64,000 bases of DNA from Bacteroidota bacterium (GCA_030147525.1 JASBVF010000030.1:1-64000), one strand, 5' to 3'. Positions 26,356 to 36,241 are shown, counted from the stretch's first letter. Program-made: numbers and translations. The notes: generated by a model not told the origin, from the sequence alone.

Positions 26356-27699
26356 TCATCCAAATCTTCTTTTGAAGAACCAACTGCTGTCATTTAGAGT
26401 AAAGCCGAGCGCTATTTTCACAAATGTTTCTTTGATGGCATCGGAGGTATTGTATTGTCCGATTTCAAAAGCCACGTTGACAAACGAAGTTTGCTGACGA
26501 GGGAGCACCAGTGGAAGCCCCAGTCCCAAAGTTACGGCATACTGTGTTAAATCTTCTAACCGGGGGTCGGTTCTATGATAAATTCCTGCACGGTAGCGGA
26601 TGCGTTTGATGTAATTATTGTAGGAAGACACGTCCGGAATGTATTCCATACCAAGGGCAACACGGCGGCTGTTGACCAAAGATTCCGGTTTTGCATCGTT
26701 TTCATAGTTGCTCCAGCCCTGAAACTGGTATTCTGCGCCCAGCCTGAATTTACCAAGGTTCTGGTACATCAGGCCGAAAGTGAATTCAGCAGGCATTTTC
26801 CCCTTTCCTTCCCGGTCAATTTCACTGAACAAGGTGTCCGCAGCGAGTATCGTCTCATTTGCAGTCAGGTATTCGCCAATCCGATATACCGTGCTTCTGG
26901 TATTGAAATTGGTGGGGCTGTTTCCGTAAGCGCCGATGATCAGGCTTTTGCCAATGTAGCCGGCACCCTGATTTTCCTTTTGTTTGTCAAAATTGTAACG
27001 GTACTGAACGCCAAGACTCCACTGGAGACCACGAATGGAAATGTTGTCCTGAAATTTATTGGAGTAAGAAGAGCTCAATTTCGGGAAGCGTACAATTCGT
27101 TCGCTTTCCAATTGGCCAAAAATGTAACTCAGGTTCAGGCCCGCTGAGAAATTCTTGTAGCGAACGCCATTTCCCCAAACAAATTTATTGGTACCGCCGG
27201 TCCCCTGGAAAATATTGATGGTTGTATCAACATCCGGCTGAAAAACTTCAGTCTGAATGTCGTAACCAACAACCGTATTGGGCAGGAGGGCAAGGTTCAT
27301 GGCCCAAAAAAAGGTCCTTTCCTTTTTTTGCATCACATCGTTCAAACGATTGCGCATCGGGAAGGCCAGGGCGAGATGGCTCAGGTTGCCTGTCCAGGCG
27401 GAAGCACTCTGGTCTCTGAATTTCAGGTTGCTGTGCTCTGCAAAAAGTCCTGCTTCAAATGTGGCAGTGTTCAGCCAGCCAAAAGAGGCCGGGTTTTCAA
27501 GATTAACATGTAGCGGGTCGGCGTAAGTTGCCGTCAAGCCACCGAATCCGGCGGCAGAAAGTGACTGGTTCACAGGCTCACCTAATCCAAAACGGGAGTA
27601 GGGGGCGTTGTCTTTCGGTTGTGCAACCAGAGAAAGTGCAAAAATCGAAAGGGTGATCGTTGTCCAAAGTCCTCTAAAATCCTTCAAGTTTTTCGACAT
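26356..27699 (-). CDS. Outer-membrane beta-barrel protein, uncharacterised
   Basis: 447 residues. Signal peptide (TLSIFALSLVAQ), then PYSRFGLGEP and alternating beta strands typical of an outer-membrane porin-like protein (FADL/PorV-like), ending in aromatic FTLNDSSWFFKRRFG. It overlaps coaX by 26 bases, so the two are co-translated. Probably a structural or transport barrel; the substrate cannot be named. Confidence 0.8.
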   Translation of the reverse strand: MSKNLKDFRGLWTTITLSIFALSLVAQPKDNAPYSRFGLGEPVNQSLSAAGFGGLTATYADPLHVNLENPASFGWLNTATFEAGLFAEHSNLKFRDQSASAWTGNLSHLALAFPMRNRLNDVMQKKERTFFWAMNLALLPNTVVGYDIQTEVFQPDVDTTINIFQGTGGTNKFVWGNGVRYKNFSAGLNLSYIFGQLESERIVRFPKLSSSYSNKFQDNISIRGLQWSLGVQYRYNFDKQKENQGAGYIGKSLIIGAYGNSPTNFNTRSTVYRIGEYLTANETILAADTLFSEIDREGKGKMPAEFTFGLMYQNLGKFRLGAEYQFQGWSNYENDAKPESLVNSRRVALGMEYIPDVSSYNNYIKRIRYRAGIYHRTDPRLEDLTQYAVTLGLGLPLVLPRQQTSFVNVAFEIGQYNTSDAIKETFVKIALGFTLNDSSWFFKRRFG

Positions 27700-28453
27700 T
27701 ATGTTGTAAAATTATATTCAGTCCGTACAGGACTAAATTTGGGTGCGCAAATATCTTGGTTTTGAGGTTTTTAACAAAAAAATCGGCATCTCCGCCCGTT
27801 AAAATTACTTTCAGTGGGCTGAAATCCTGTTCGCACTGACGAATAAACCCTTCCAACTCCCACGCCGCCGCCAGCATTCCGCCGTTCCAGATGGCGTGTT
27901 CCGTGCTTTGGCCGAGGTAGTTGGGAATTGGGAATTTGGAATTTGGAGTGGAATCAGCTTGATCAATTCCCAATTCCCGTTTCACCAGCGGCAATCTGGC
28001 TGTAAAATGATGCATGGCCTTCAGTCTCATTTCGAGTCCGGGAGAGATATTGCCTCCCAGAAACGTTCCGCCTGCATCTAAAATATCCGCCGTGATACAG
28101 GTGCCTGCATCAATCACCAGGCAGTTTTCACCCGGAAAAATTCCGAAAGCACCTGCCGTCGCAGCGATTCGGTCTTTACCGAGCGTGTGCGGCGTTTTGT
28201 AGCGGATGGTAATTGGTAAGGGTGTTTCAGTGGTGAGTTGCAGGTAGAAAAAGTTACTTTTTAAAAAAACTTCTACTTCCTCCGGAATCTCTGCCACGCT
28301 GGAAAGGATGACATTTTCAATCTTTTGGTTGTATACAAGCGATTTGATTGTGCTCAAATTCAGCGAATCCAGCGTCTCTTTATGGGACAATTGCGTAGCA
28401 TCAAAAACAGCCAGTTTTGTGCGGGTATTGCCGATGTCGATGCAGAGATTCAT
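27674..28453 (-). CDS. coaX: Type III pantothenate kinase
   Basis: 259 residues, cytoplasmic. Phosphorylates pantothenate, the first step of coenzyme A synthesis. ASKHA-fold motifs: N-terminal DIGNTRTKLAVF, catalytic GKDRIAATAGA, DAGTCITADIL, GGNISPGLEMRL. Family members usually have a short loop between LPLV and GxST. Here it is lengthened by about ten residues (IDQADSTPNSKFPIPNYLG) encoded by a repeat-like insert. It sits first in an operon with the outer-membrane gene. Confidence 0.93.
   Translation of the reverse strand: MNLCIDIGNTRTKLAVFDATQLSHKETLDSLNLSTIKSLVYNQKIENVILSSVAEIPEEVEVFLKSNFFYLQLTTETPLPITIRYKTPHTLGKDRIAATAGAFGIFPGENCLVIDAGTCITADILDAGGTFLGGNISPGLEMRLKAMHHFTARLPLVKRELGIDQADSTPNSKFPIPNYLGQSTEHAIWNGGMLAAAWELEGFIRQCEQDFSPLKVILTGGDADFFVKNLKTKIFAHPNLVLYGLNIILQHNVEKLEGF
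27923..27978. repeat. Inverted repeat inserted in frame inside coaX
   Basis: GGGAATTGGGAATT (27923-27936) and AATTCCCAATTCCC (27965-27978) are exact reverse complements 28 bases apart, within a run of GGAATT words. The block encodes the extra loop of CoaX without breaking the frame. Confidence 0.85.
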
Positions 28454-28643
28454 GCAGTGTTTGTTTAAAAAAGTGCAAAGCTGGCTTTTTTTGTGGGAGT
28501 AGTTGACTGGTGGGGAGATTTTTTTGAAAAACCCCTCTCCTGGGATGGCTTATGTGCGGGTACGTCTTTCCGGGCAGACTTTTTATTGTTGAACATCTAT
28601 CCTGCCGGGTTCGTACGAATGCCTGATTTTGTTTTTTCGTCCA
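28454..28643. other. Divergent spacer between coaX and the hybrid sensor
   Basis: No ORF. A weak hairpin (GGGGAG...CTCTCC, near 28512-28540) lies in the middle. The 3' end holds the hybrid-sensor promoter. Confidence 0.3.
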
Positions 28644-28674
28644 TTGCGAAAACTGTAAAATGGGCGTAAATTTG
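28644..28674 (+). promoter_or_regulatory. Promoter of the hybrid two-component sensor
   Basis: TTG at 28644-28646 and TAAATTTG at 28667-28674, with 23 bases between element starts, the same spacing as the rpoD promoter. The -33 is embedded in GTCCATTGC (28640-28648), which resembles the GTCCAATGC word near 32882 and could be an autoregulatory site. Confidence 0.6.
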
Positions 28675-28760
28675 ACTACTGTGTTCTAAAAAAAAATTGG
28701 TCTCATCTCCAGCATTGAAGGCATGGGTGATTGTTATTGATTAGCAAAAGCGCTGAAACT

Positions 28761-31700
28761 ATGACATCCCACTGCCAGAAATATCTTCAAATTCTATTGC
28801 TCGCCGTCCTCACCTGTTCAGGAGGTAACTCCCATTCCCAGACCTCTGATCTTCGTTTTGAAGTGATTACTCCAAGAGAAGGTTACTCAGGTAATTTCGT
28901 TGCAAATATTTTTCAGGACAGCAAAGGTTTTATGTGGTTTGACACTGATGAAGGCATCACCAGGTACGATGGCTATGATTTTAAGAAATACGGATACGAC
29001 CCTGACAATCCCAACTCTTTTCATATCAGTGGATTCAGAATGCAGGAGGGCAGGGATGGAATTTATTGGATGGGCGGGTCGAACGGATTGATCCGTTTCG
29101 ATCCGAAAAAAGAAGGGTTTACCCGATATAAACATGACCCTGATGATACTGAAAGCATCAGCAGCGATAATATTTCAGCAATCTATGTTGGCAAAGATGG
29201 AGTAATTTGGGTGGGAACTCGGTTTGAAGGGCTGAATCGTTTTGACCCGGTCTCCGGAAAATTCAAGCGATTTCAGCATGACCCTGGTGACCCTTTGAGC
29301 TTGTGTCATAATCGTGTTACCTCAATCTGTTCTGATAAAAACGGTTATATCTGGATAGGAACAAATGGCGGCGGAGTGGACCGGTATGATCCCTTAACAG
29401 AAACATTCCGGCACTACTATGACAGTAACATGGACCCGGACTGCAGCTTCAAGAGTAAAAATATTAACAACCTGTTCATTGATCACAAAGGTATTATTTG
29501 GGTTAATACCTGGTTTTGTTTAACTGGTTTCAACCCGGTCACGGAGGAAGAAGAAGTTTACAGGGCGCCAAGAAAAGTATCGCAGTACAGTGAGTGGGAT
29601 GCGATTTTCGGCGCACGAACTGCAGTGGTAGACCAAAAGGGAAAAATATGGACGGGCTGGAGGGATGGCCTGGCTTGTATTGACAGGCAGACAAAAACCA
29701 TAAAGCGCTATCAGTTTGATCCGTCCAACCCGTACAGCATAGTCTCCGGTACCATTTTAAGAATTTATGAAGACAAAGAAGGCATTTTATGGATAGGTAC
29801 GGAAAATGGCATGAGTATCCTCAAACCGCAGGCCTTTCACTTTAAGTATCTCGTCCAGAATACTTCTGGTTCCAATGGTTTGTCAAGCAGTGCCATTACT
29901 TCCATTTTTGAAGATAAGCAGGGAGGTATATGGGTAGGTACCAAACACGCTGGCTTCAACCGGATTGATACTTCCTTTACTGACGTTCGCTATTTTTTAC
30001 AAAATACCAATTATTACAAAAGTTATGTCTCAACCATCTTTCAGGATAAGAATGATAATTTCTGGATAGGGACATACGGAGGCCTGCACCAACTTGACCG
30101 TCAATCAGGGCTCTTGAAATGGATTCCAGACCTTGTAGGTCCTAAAGGTTGGATATGGTGCCTTTTTGAAGACAGGAATGATGTACTTTGGATAGGTGCT
30201 GCGGGAGGTATGAGCCGTTATGACAGGGCACCTGATCAGTACACATTCTTTCCATACGCTCCTGAGCATCCATCACAAAGTGGCAACGGCGTGGTAACGG
30301 GCATTGTGGAAAACTCGAAGGGCGAAATGTGGGTTGGGTCCAACCTCTATGGTTTAAACCGTTTCGACCGGCAGAAGGGCATCTATCAGAGGTTTTTGTT
30401 TGATCCCGAACATGTTGGCTTGCAGGGTTATAATGCGATTACCTGTCTGTTTCTGGATTCAAAGAATCAGATATGGGCTGGTACAAACCGGGGGTTAATG
30501 CGCTTTGATCCGAATGATGAAACTTTCACGTTCTACACGAAGAAAGACGGTCTTCCGGATAACGATATTAGCTGTATACTGGGAGCCGGCCATCAAAGTC
30601 TTTGGTTGGGTACAAGGCAGGGTTTGGTTAAGTTTACCCCGGATACCAAAGCGGTCTTTCATTTGAAAGCAGAGGATGGATTGTTGTCAAATTCAATCAC
30701 CACAATGTTCAAAAGTCCATTAAGTGAAAAATTATTCATTGGGAGCAATAGCGGCGTAACCATTTTTCATCCTGATAGTATCCATGTTGATTCTTTTATT
30801 CCCCCCGTGGTAATCACTTCATTTCGCAGATACAACACTTTCTCCGAAAGTCAGGAATTCATCGATGAAGAAGGTATTTCAGAAAAAAAAGAACTTACAC
30901 TGTCTTACCGGAACAACATCCTTTCATTCAAATTCGCCGCCCTCAGCTACTGTAAAACCGCAAAAAACCAATACGCCTACAAACTTGAAGGTCTTACGAA
31001 CAACTGGATTCCTCTAGGCACAAAACGGGAAGTTACCTTTACCCACCTCAGCCCTGGCACTTACACGCTGCGTATCAAAGGCTCCAACGGCGATGGTGTC
31101 TGGAACGAGGAAGGTGCCTCTTTAAAAATCATCATTACACCGCCGTGGTGGCGTACCTGGTGGGCGTACCTGCTGTATACTTTGACTGGATTGGGCCTGC
31201 TGCTCGGCCTTTGGCAATACGACCTGCGGCGGAAACTGGCCAGGGCTGAAGCCGCCAGGCTCAAAGAACTCGACACCTTCAAAACCCGCCTTTACACCAA
31301 CATCACCCATGAATTCCGAACCCCGCTGACGATCATTTCCGGCATGGCCGATCAAATTCTCGAACACCCGCAGCGCTGGCTCATTGAGGGCGTCGGGGCC
31401 ATTAAACGAAACAGCCTCCAGCTCCTCTACCTCGTCAATCAGATGCTTGATCTGCAAAAACTCGAAGCCGGAAGAATACCGCTGAATATGGTACAGGGCG
31501 ATATTTTGATTTACATGAAATACCTGACGGAATCTTTCCATTCGCAGGCACAGCTAAAAAATATTGAACTCCGTTTTGAAACGGACCTGCCCGAACTGGT
31601 CGTGGACTATGACCCGGATAAGCTACAACAAATCGTGTCCAACCTGATATCCAACTCCCTCAAATTCACACCGGCAGGTGGGCGGGTGCTTGTGAGTGCT

Positions 31701-32837
31701 GGTTTGTCAAATGGTCAAAACACGCCCCATCTTATCCTGAAGGTAAGTGATACCGGCATTGGCATCCCCGCAGCATCCCAACCCTACATCTTCGACCGTT
31801 TTTACCAGGTGGACGATTCGCATACCAGGAAGGGAGAAGGTACGGGAATCGGTCTGGCCATCATCAGGGAATTGGTGAAATTACTTGGTGGTGAAATTTC
31901 AGTAAAAAGCGATCCCGGGCAGGGGTCGGAGTTCAAAGTGGTATTGCCGGTCACTCACAAGGCGCCGCTCATGGCCGGAGTGGAAGAAAACGAACTGGAA
32001 GAACCGGCTTCAGGAGCGGGGACAACATTCATCTTACGTGAAAATATTACCTCAAATAATGGTAACCTGCCCCAGGTGCTCATCATCGAAGACAACACCG
32101 ACGTTCAGCAATACCTGTCAATTTGCCTGGAAAATGATTATCAGCTGTTGTTTGCGGGCAATGGCCGGGAGGGGATTGAAAAAGCCACCGAATTTATCCC
32201 GGACCTCGTTATCAGCGATGTAATGATGCCGGAAAAAGACGGTTTCGAGGTCTGCCGGACATTGAAAGACGACATCCGCACCAGCCACATTCCCGTCATC
32301 CTGTTGACAGCTAAGGCGGACAATGAGAGCCGCCTGCAAGGGTTGACCTGTGGCGCCGATGCCTACCTTGCGAAGCCGTTTAATAAAAATGAGCTGTTGG
32401 TACGCATTCAAAAGTTGCTGGAATTGAGGCAAAAATTGCAGCAGCATTATTTTTTGCAGGGGGGCGGTGACGGCGGTGAAGCAGTTTCGCCGGGTGGAAG
32501 CAAGGAGGAGGTATTTGTTGAGAAGTTCCGTGAAATCGTTTTGAATCACCTCGATGAAAGCCACTTTTCGGTAGATGAATTGTCCCGTGAACTGGCCATG
32601 AGCCGCTCTCAATTATATCGTAAAATCACAGCGCTGACGGGAGTTTCCCCCAACCGTTACACTCGCCACCTTCGGCTGCAAAAGGCCCGGAAGTTATTGG
32701 TCGAAACCGATGACACTATTGCCAATATCGCTTACGATACCGGCTTCAATGATCCGGCTTATTTTACCCGGGTTTTTACCCATGAATTTGGGATGACGCC
32801 GTCGGAGTTTAGGGATGCACACGAACACAGAACCTGA
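28761..32837 (+). CDS. Hybrid two-component system (propeller sensor, kinase, receiver, AraC regulator)
   Basis: 1,358 residues from ATG 28761; a TTG at 28731 is ignored. Signal peptide, then ~12 two-component-regulator propeller repeats (IWVGTRFEGLNRFDP-type, about 25-700), Y_Y_Y domain (about 715-800), one membrane helix (about 806-827), HisKA with His850 (THEFRTPL), HATPase (NLISNSLKFTP, GTGIGLAI), receiver with Asp1153 (VISDVMMPEKDG), and an AraC-type helix-turn-helix at the C-terminus (FSVDELSRELAMSRSQLYRK). It binds a ligand in the periplasm and DNA in the cytoplasm. These systems usually govern polysaccharide loci, but no SusC/SusD pair is in view; the adjacent T9SS gene is the likeliest target. 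Confidence 0.95.
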   Translation: MTSHCQKYLQILLLAVLTCSGGNSHSQTSDLRFEVITPREGYSGNFVANIFQDSKGFMWFDTDEGITRYDGYDFKKYGYDPDNPNSFHISGFRMQEGRDGIYWMGGSNGLIRFDPKKEGFTRYKHDPDDTESISSDNISAIYVGKDGVIWVGTRFEGLNRFDPVSGKFKRFQHDPGDPLSLCHNRVTSICSDKNGYIWIGTNGGGVDRYDPLTETFRHYYDSNMDPDCSFKSKNINNLFIDHKGIIWVNTWFCLTGFNPVTEEEEVYRAPRKVSQYSEWDAIFGARTAVVDQKGKIWTGWRDGLACIDRQTKTIKRYQFDPSNPYSIVSGTILRIYEDKEGILWIGTENGMSILKPQAFHFKYLVQNTSGSNGLSSSAITSIFEDKQGGIWVGTKHAGFNRIDTSFTDVRYFLQNTNYYKSYVSTIFQDKNDNFWIGTYGGLHQLDRQSGLLKWIPDLVGPKGWIWCLFEDRNDVLWIGAAGGMSRYDRAPDQYTFFPYAPEHPSQSGNGVVTGIVENSKGEMWVGSNLYGLNRFDRQKGIYQRFLFDPEHVGLQGYNAITCLFLDSKNQIWAGTNRGLMRFDPNDETFTFYTKKDGLPDNDISCILGAGHQSLWLGTRQGLVKFTPDTKAVFHLKAEDGLLSNSITTMFKSPLSEKLFIGSNSGVTIFHPDSIHVDSFIPPVVITSFRRYNTFSESQEFIDEEGISEKKELTLSYRNNILSFKFAALSYCKTAKNQYAYKLEGLTNNWIPLGTKREVTFTHLSPGTYTLRIKGSNGDGVWNEEGASLKIIITPPWWRTWWAYLLYTLTGLGLLLGLWQYDLRRKLARAEAARLKELDTFKTRLYTNITHEFRTPLTIISGMADQILEHPQRWLIEGVGAIKRNSLQLLYLVNQMLDLQKLEAGRIPLNMVQGDILIYMKYLTESFHSQAQLKNIELRFETDLPELVVDYDPDKLQQIVSNLISNSLKFTPAGGRVLVSAGLSNGQNTPHLILKVSDTGIGIPAASQPYIFDRFYQVDDSHTRKGEGTGIGLAIIRELVKLLGGEISVKSDPGQGSEFKVVLPVTHKAPLMAGVEENELEEPASGAGTTFILRENITSNNGNLPQVLIIEDNTDVQQYLSICLENDYQLLFAGNGREGIEKATEFIPDLVISDVMMPEKDGFEVCRTLKDDIRTSHIPVILLTAKADNESRLQGLTCGADAYLAKPFNKNELLVRIQKLLELRQKLQQHYFLQGGGDGGEAVSPGGSKEEVFVEKFREIVLNHLDESHFSVDELSRELAMSRSQLYRKITALTGVSPNRYTRHLRLQKARKLLVETDDTIANIAYDTGFNDPAYFTRVFTHEFGMTPSEFRDAHEHRT

Positions 32838-32860
32838 CGTCGCTCAACCATGCGACAAAA

Positions 32861-32917
32861 GTCCAATAGAATGGTGTTTTTGTCCAATGCTTTACATCGC
32901 TCTTCAAGTTAAATTTG
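32861..32917 (+). promoter_or_regulatory. Candidate operator (GTCCAAT direct repeat) and -7 element for the FG-GAP gene
   Basis: GTCCAAT occurs at 32861-32867 and 32882-32888, 21 bases apart, two helical turns on one DNA face as AraC-type regulators bind. TAAATTTG (-7) lies at 32910-32917. The repeats fall in the usual activator position just upstream of the -33 region. Confidence 0.45.
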
Positions 32918-33113
32918 GTGAATACAAAAGCAGTTTTTTAAAACCATTGGATAATTAAAACAGTCTGCCTAATCCTTTGAGGCAGTTGTTCCGCCTATGT
33001 GTTCTCACCTTGTTTTCAAACAATCAGTCAAGAATTCTGATGTCTGTCACGTCGGATAGTCGCGCCCTTCTCAAGGAATTTCAAAATATTTTTTTACTTC
33101 AAAATCTTAAAAC

Positions 33114-35438
33114 ATGAAAAAGATTTTACTCCTCGCATTATGGCTTTTGCCATGTTTTACACCACTATTATTGATTTCCCAAAACTGGGAAATCGAAACC
33201 ATCAGAGACAATATCGTCGGCGCCTGGAGTCGTACCGCTGATTTTGATCTGGATGGAGACCCTGACATTCTTGTACAAGCCGGAGATAGTATCCTTTGGT
33301 ACGAAAACCTGCGGCCGGGCTGGGCCGGGCATTTGATCGACCCTACGTTTTTCAACTCAGTATACGCATACGTGGATGTAGTGGATATAGACAGCGATGG
33401 CGATATGGACGTAATAAAGGTCCCGGCGACGTTCGGAGATGGTACTGAAGAACTCACATGGAACGAAAACATTGAAAACGGCGCCTCCTGGGAAAAGCAT
33501 TTAATCATAACCATGGCAGCCACTGCCGGCTGGTTCGAGAATGCTTATGGCGATCTGGACGGCGACGGCGACATCGATATTTCAGTGGCAGAATATGACT
33601 TTGTCAATCCTACGCCCCTGGGCAGTCTGTATTGGTTAGAGCAAACACCTGGCGGATGGGTGAAGCACCCTCTGAAGAACGGGAACCACTGGCTGAGTAG
33701 CATAGCGGACATGGATGGCGACGGCGACCTAGATATCATGGCATCGTGGGACTCCATTTTCTGGCTGGAAAATAATTTACCGACACAAGATTGGACGGAA
33801 CACTTTGTAGCCAGTTCGATTGGCGCTGGATTTTTGGGTACCTGTGCAGACATGTCCGGAGACGGATTGGCAGATGTTATTTCTGCACCTTCCGGATCGA
33901 GCGGTGGCTTGGCACTTTTTATCAATCCTGCCTGGGAGGAGTTTACTGTTAAAACGGAATTTGGGATTTACCCGGGAGTTCCAGGTGACATCGACGGAGA
34001 CGGAGATCTTGACTTGCCTTATGGAGGTGCAGGGTTTGGATTCGTCCTTTCTTTTGGTTGGGCAGAGAATCAAAACGATGGCACTGAATGGGTTTTACAC
34101 GATGTTATTCCTCCTTCTCACCTTCAAATTATACCTACCGGCGTAGCGGATATTGATGGCGATGGCGATATGGACCTGGTCGCATTAACCTTCAACACAG
34201 ATATGGGCGTAGGCTCTGTGTTCTGGGCAGCTAACCCCCAGATAGTTTTGCCCCGAATCAAGGTACACTCTATCACAACGGCCCGGCAGTCAGGAGGTGA
34301 CCACGGCTACACCCTCGACGGTATTCGCATGAAAAATACCGCAAGGCCCAAATTGTTAAACCAAGCCAATTTTGGCACTAATGGCTCCTATCCCAAGTCC
34401 GTTTCAATCACAGATGCTTATGGTACAGCTGGCAGTTTGGAAAACATTCCTACGGACATTGACCTGTTTTACTTCGGAATATTCAACACGCTAGAGGCAA
34501 GTTATATTCCCTTCACGGAGGCAGAACTGGATTCGCTTTACGCTTGGTCGGAACGTGGCGGGAAATTGATCATCGGTGCCTCCGCACCTGGTAGCCCGAC
34601 AGTTCACAATCCCAACGTCTTAAATGCCAAGTGGGGCTTTGATGTGTTGTTGAACTTCCCTTCGACAACTATCATACCCACGCAAACGGGGACGGAAACG
34701 GTCATTTTCAATGGTCCTTTTGGTGAGGTCCCCACAGCCAATCAAGGCGGCTTTGCAAAAGGCTATTTCAACTTACTGCCCGATGACGTAGTCATATTAG
34801 GAGAAGATGCCAGCGGCAATCCTGCACTTGTACTGGACTGTAAGACGCTCGACCTCATCGTTGCAGATGGCGACGCCTTTACAGATCTGGGCGGCATCAG
34901 CGCTGGTAATAATGTTGTGAACAACAACGACCGTTTCTGGCTGAACACCATTGCCTATATGGATCAGTTGCAAGGCCCGCCGGTGGTAGAACAGGATGGC
35001 TTTACCTTATCAACGAGCGGCTACCTGGGCTACCAATGGTTGCTCGACGGCCAACCAATTGTCGGGGCGACTGACAGTGTTTTCACGGTCATCACCTCCG
35101 GGAATTACAGTGTGAAGGTTTCTATGAGTTGTGGTTGCGAGGTGAGCTCCAAAGAGGTGTTTGTCGTCGCATCTGGCACAAGTGATGCGCCGCAGGAAGT
35201 AGTGATTGGTATATTCCCTAATCCAGCTACAGAGCAGGCAATGTTTGTCTTGTTTTCTGCCAAATCAGAACGTTATGAGGTTCAAATCTTGGACGTGAAT
35301 GGCAAGTTGATGGAATCTATGAAAATGAAGAGTGGCACAACTTACAAGCTCAACTTGACGGGCTGGAGTGCCGGTAACTACGTCGTTCGGGTTTTCAATG
35401 AGAAAAGCGTAGTAACCACAAGACTGGTGAAGATTTGA
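33114..35438 (+). CDS. Secreted FG-GAP/VCBS repeat protein with T9SS type A signal
   Basis: 774 residues. Signal peptide (LLALWLLPCFTPLLLISQ). About 30-370 hold seven Ca-binding FG-GAP/VCBS repeats (DIDSDGDMDV, DLDGDGDIDI, DMDGDGDLDI, DIDGDGDMDL). A middle alpha/beta region (about 380-620; YFGIFNTLEASY, AWSERGGKLIIGA) resembles a GATase/ThuA-like fold. An Ig-like piece and a type A sorting signal (IGIFPNPATEQ...NYVVRVFN, about 695-774) follow. Cell-surface or released adhesin or binding protein. Downstream of the hybrid sensor and probably under its control. Confidence 0.88.
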   Translation: MKKILLLALWLLPCFTPLLLISQNWEIETIRDNIVGAWSRTADFDLDGDPDILVQAGDSILWYENLRPGWAGHLIDPTFFNSVYAYVDVVDIDSDGDMDVIKVPATFGDGTEELTWNENIENGASWEKHLIITMAATAGWFENAYGDLDGDGDIDISVAEYDFVNPTPLGSLYWLEQTPGGWVKHPLKNGNHWLSSIADMDGDGDLDIMASWDSIFWLENNLPTQDWTEHFVASSIGAGFLGTCADMSGDGLADVISAPSGSSGGLALFINPAWEEFTVKTEFGIYPGVPGDIDGDGDLDLPYGGAGFGFVLSFGWAENQNDGTEWVLHDVIPPSHLQIIPTGVADIDGDGDMDLVALTFNTDMGVGSVFWAANPQIVLPRIKVHSITTARQSGGDHGYTLDGIRMKNTARPKLLNQANFGTNGSYPKSVSITDAYGTAGSLENIPTDIDLFYFGIFNTLEASYIPFTEAELDSLYAWSERGGKLIIGASAPGSPTVHNPNVLNAKWGFDVLLNFPSTTIIPTQTGTETVIFNGPFGEVPTANQGGFAKGYFNLLPDDVVILGEDASGNPALVLDCKTLDLIVADGDAFTDLGGISAGNNVVNNNDRFWLNTIAYMDQLQGPPVVEQDGFTLSTSGYLGYQWLLDGQPIVGATDSVFTVITSGNYSVKVSMSCGCEVSSKEVFVVASGTSDAPQEVVIGIFPNPATEQAMFVLFSAKSERYEVQILDVNGKLMESMKMKSGTTYKLNLTGWSAGNYVVRVFNEKSVVTTRLVKI

Positions 35439-35462
35439 TAATAGAATCGAACAGTCATCCGT

Positions 35463-35492
35463 AGCGGAGCCGGGCTTCGGTCTGGCTCCGCT
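35463..35492. terminator. Hairpin between convergent genes
   Basis: AGCGGAGCC (35463-35471) and GGCTCCGCT (35484-35492) are exact complements. No T-run, so a weak or Rho-assisted terminator. Confidence 0.5.
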
Positions 35493-35499
35493 GAGCCAT

Positions 35500-36192
35500 T
35501 TACCCTTTCGTTAAAAACCCCCTGACCCACTGTGCCACCACCGCTGCATGCACCGGTAAGCCGAGGCTTTCCCTTCCCGCCCTCACCTTCTCCACCCCAA
35601 TCCGCTCCACCCGCATCTCCATCAGCGCCCCGGCATACGCCACCGGAAACTCCGGGTGTGCCTGGATGCCCAGCATCCGTTCACCCACCCGGAACATGGC
35701 TACGGGGCAGTCGGTGGATGAGGCCAAAACCTTGCTGTCCGGCGGCAATTCCAGCACCTGGTCCTGGCAGGACATGGGCAGGTTGAAATGTTGTTGGAAC
35801 GGGTCCATCCAGCCTTCCTGCTCCACCGTTTCAAAAGCATGGACGCCCACGCACCAACCGGCGGCGCCTTTGCGCACCTTGCCGCCCAGCGCCTCACCCA
35901 GCATTTGGTGGCCGAAGCAAACGCCCACGAATTTCCGCTCCCGGTCCCGCAGTTCCTGCACGAAGTTTTTCAGCTCCAAAATCCAGTCAACCTCGTCGTA
36001 CACGGAATATTTCGATCCCGTGCAAAGCCATGCATCACAGTCGCCCGACGAGGAGGGAAATTGGCCGTTGCACACATCAAAATTCACGAATTCCAATTCC
36101 GGCAGCAGGGCCGGGAACATATCCCGGTAATCTCCGCCGATGGAGCGGAGTTCGGGGAGCACGTGGTCGCATTCGAGGAGTCCGATTTTCAT
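35500..36192 (-). CDS. Class I glutamine amidotransferase-like protein
   Basis: 230 residues. Stand-alone GATase1 domain with the nucleophile Cys in VCFGHQML and a His-x-Glu in AHPEFPVAY. Such enzymes release ammonia from glutamine or cleave gamma-glutamyl bonds. Last gene of a minus-strand set with an aldehyde dehydrogenase and an SDR; that company recalls gamma-glutamyl-polyamine catabolism (PuuD/PuuC), but the sequence is not diagnostic. Confidence 0.85.
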   Translation of the reverse strand: MKIGLLECDHVLPELRSIGGDYRDMFPALLPELEFVNFDVCNGQFPSSSGDCDAWLCTGSKYSVYDEVDWILELKNFVQELRDRERKFVGVCFGHQMLGEALGGKVRKGAAGWCVGVHAFETVEQEGWMDPFQQHFNLPMSCQDQVLELPPDSKVLASSTDCPVAMFRVGERMLGIQAHPEFPVAYAGALMEMRVERIGVEKVRAGRESLGLPVHAAVVAQWVRGFLTKG

Positions 36193-36196
36193 GTCA

Positions 36197-36225
36197 ATGA
36201 GAGAATGATGGGATGAGAGAATGAT
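36197..36225. repeat. Doubled 13-bp word in the GATase leader
   Basis: ATGAGAGAATGAT occurs at 36197-36209 and 36213-36225. On the minus strand it lies immediately upstream of the GATase ATG. Confidence 0.8.
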
Positions 36226-36241
36226 TGAATTTCTCCGGGTT

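Noticed and set aside
28761-35438. Polysaccharide utilisation locus
   Set aside because: A hybrid sensor is present but no SusC/SusD pair, glycoside hydrolase or sulfatase lies nearby.
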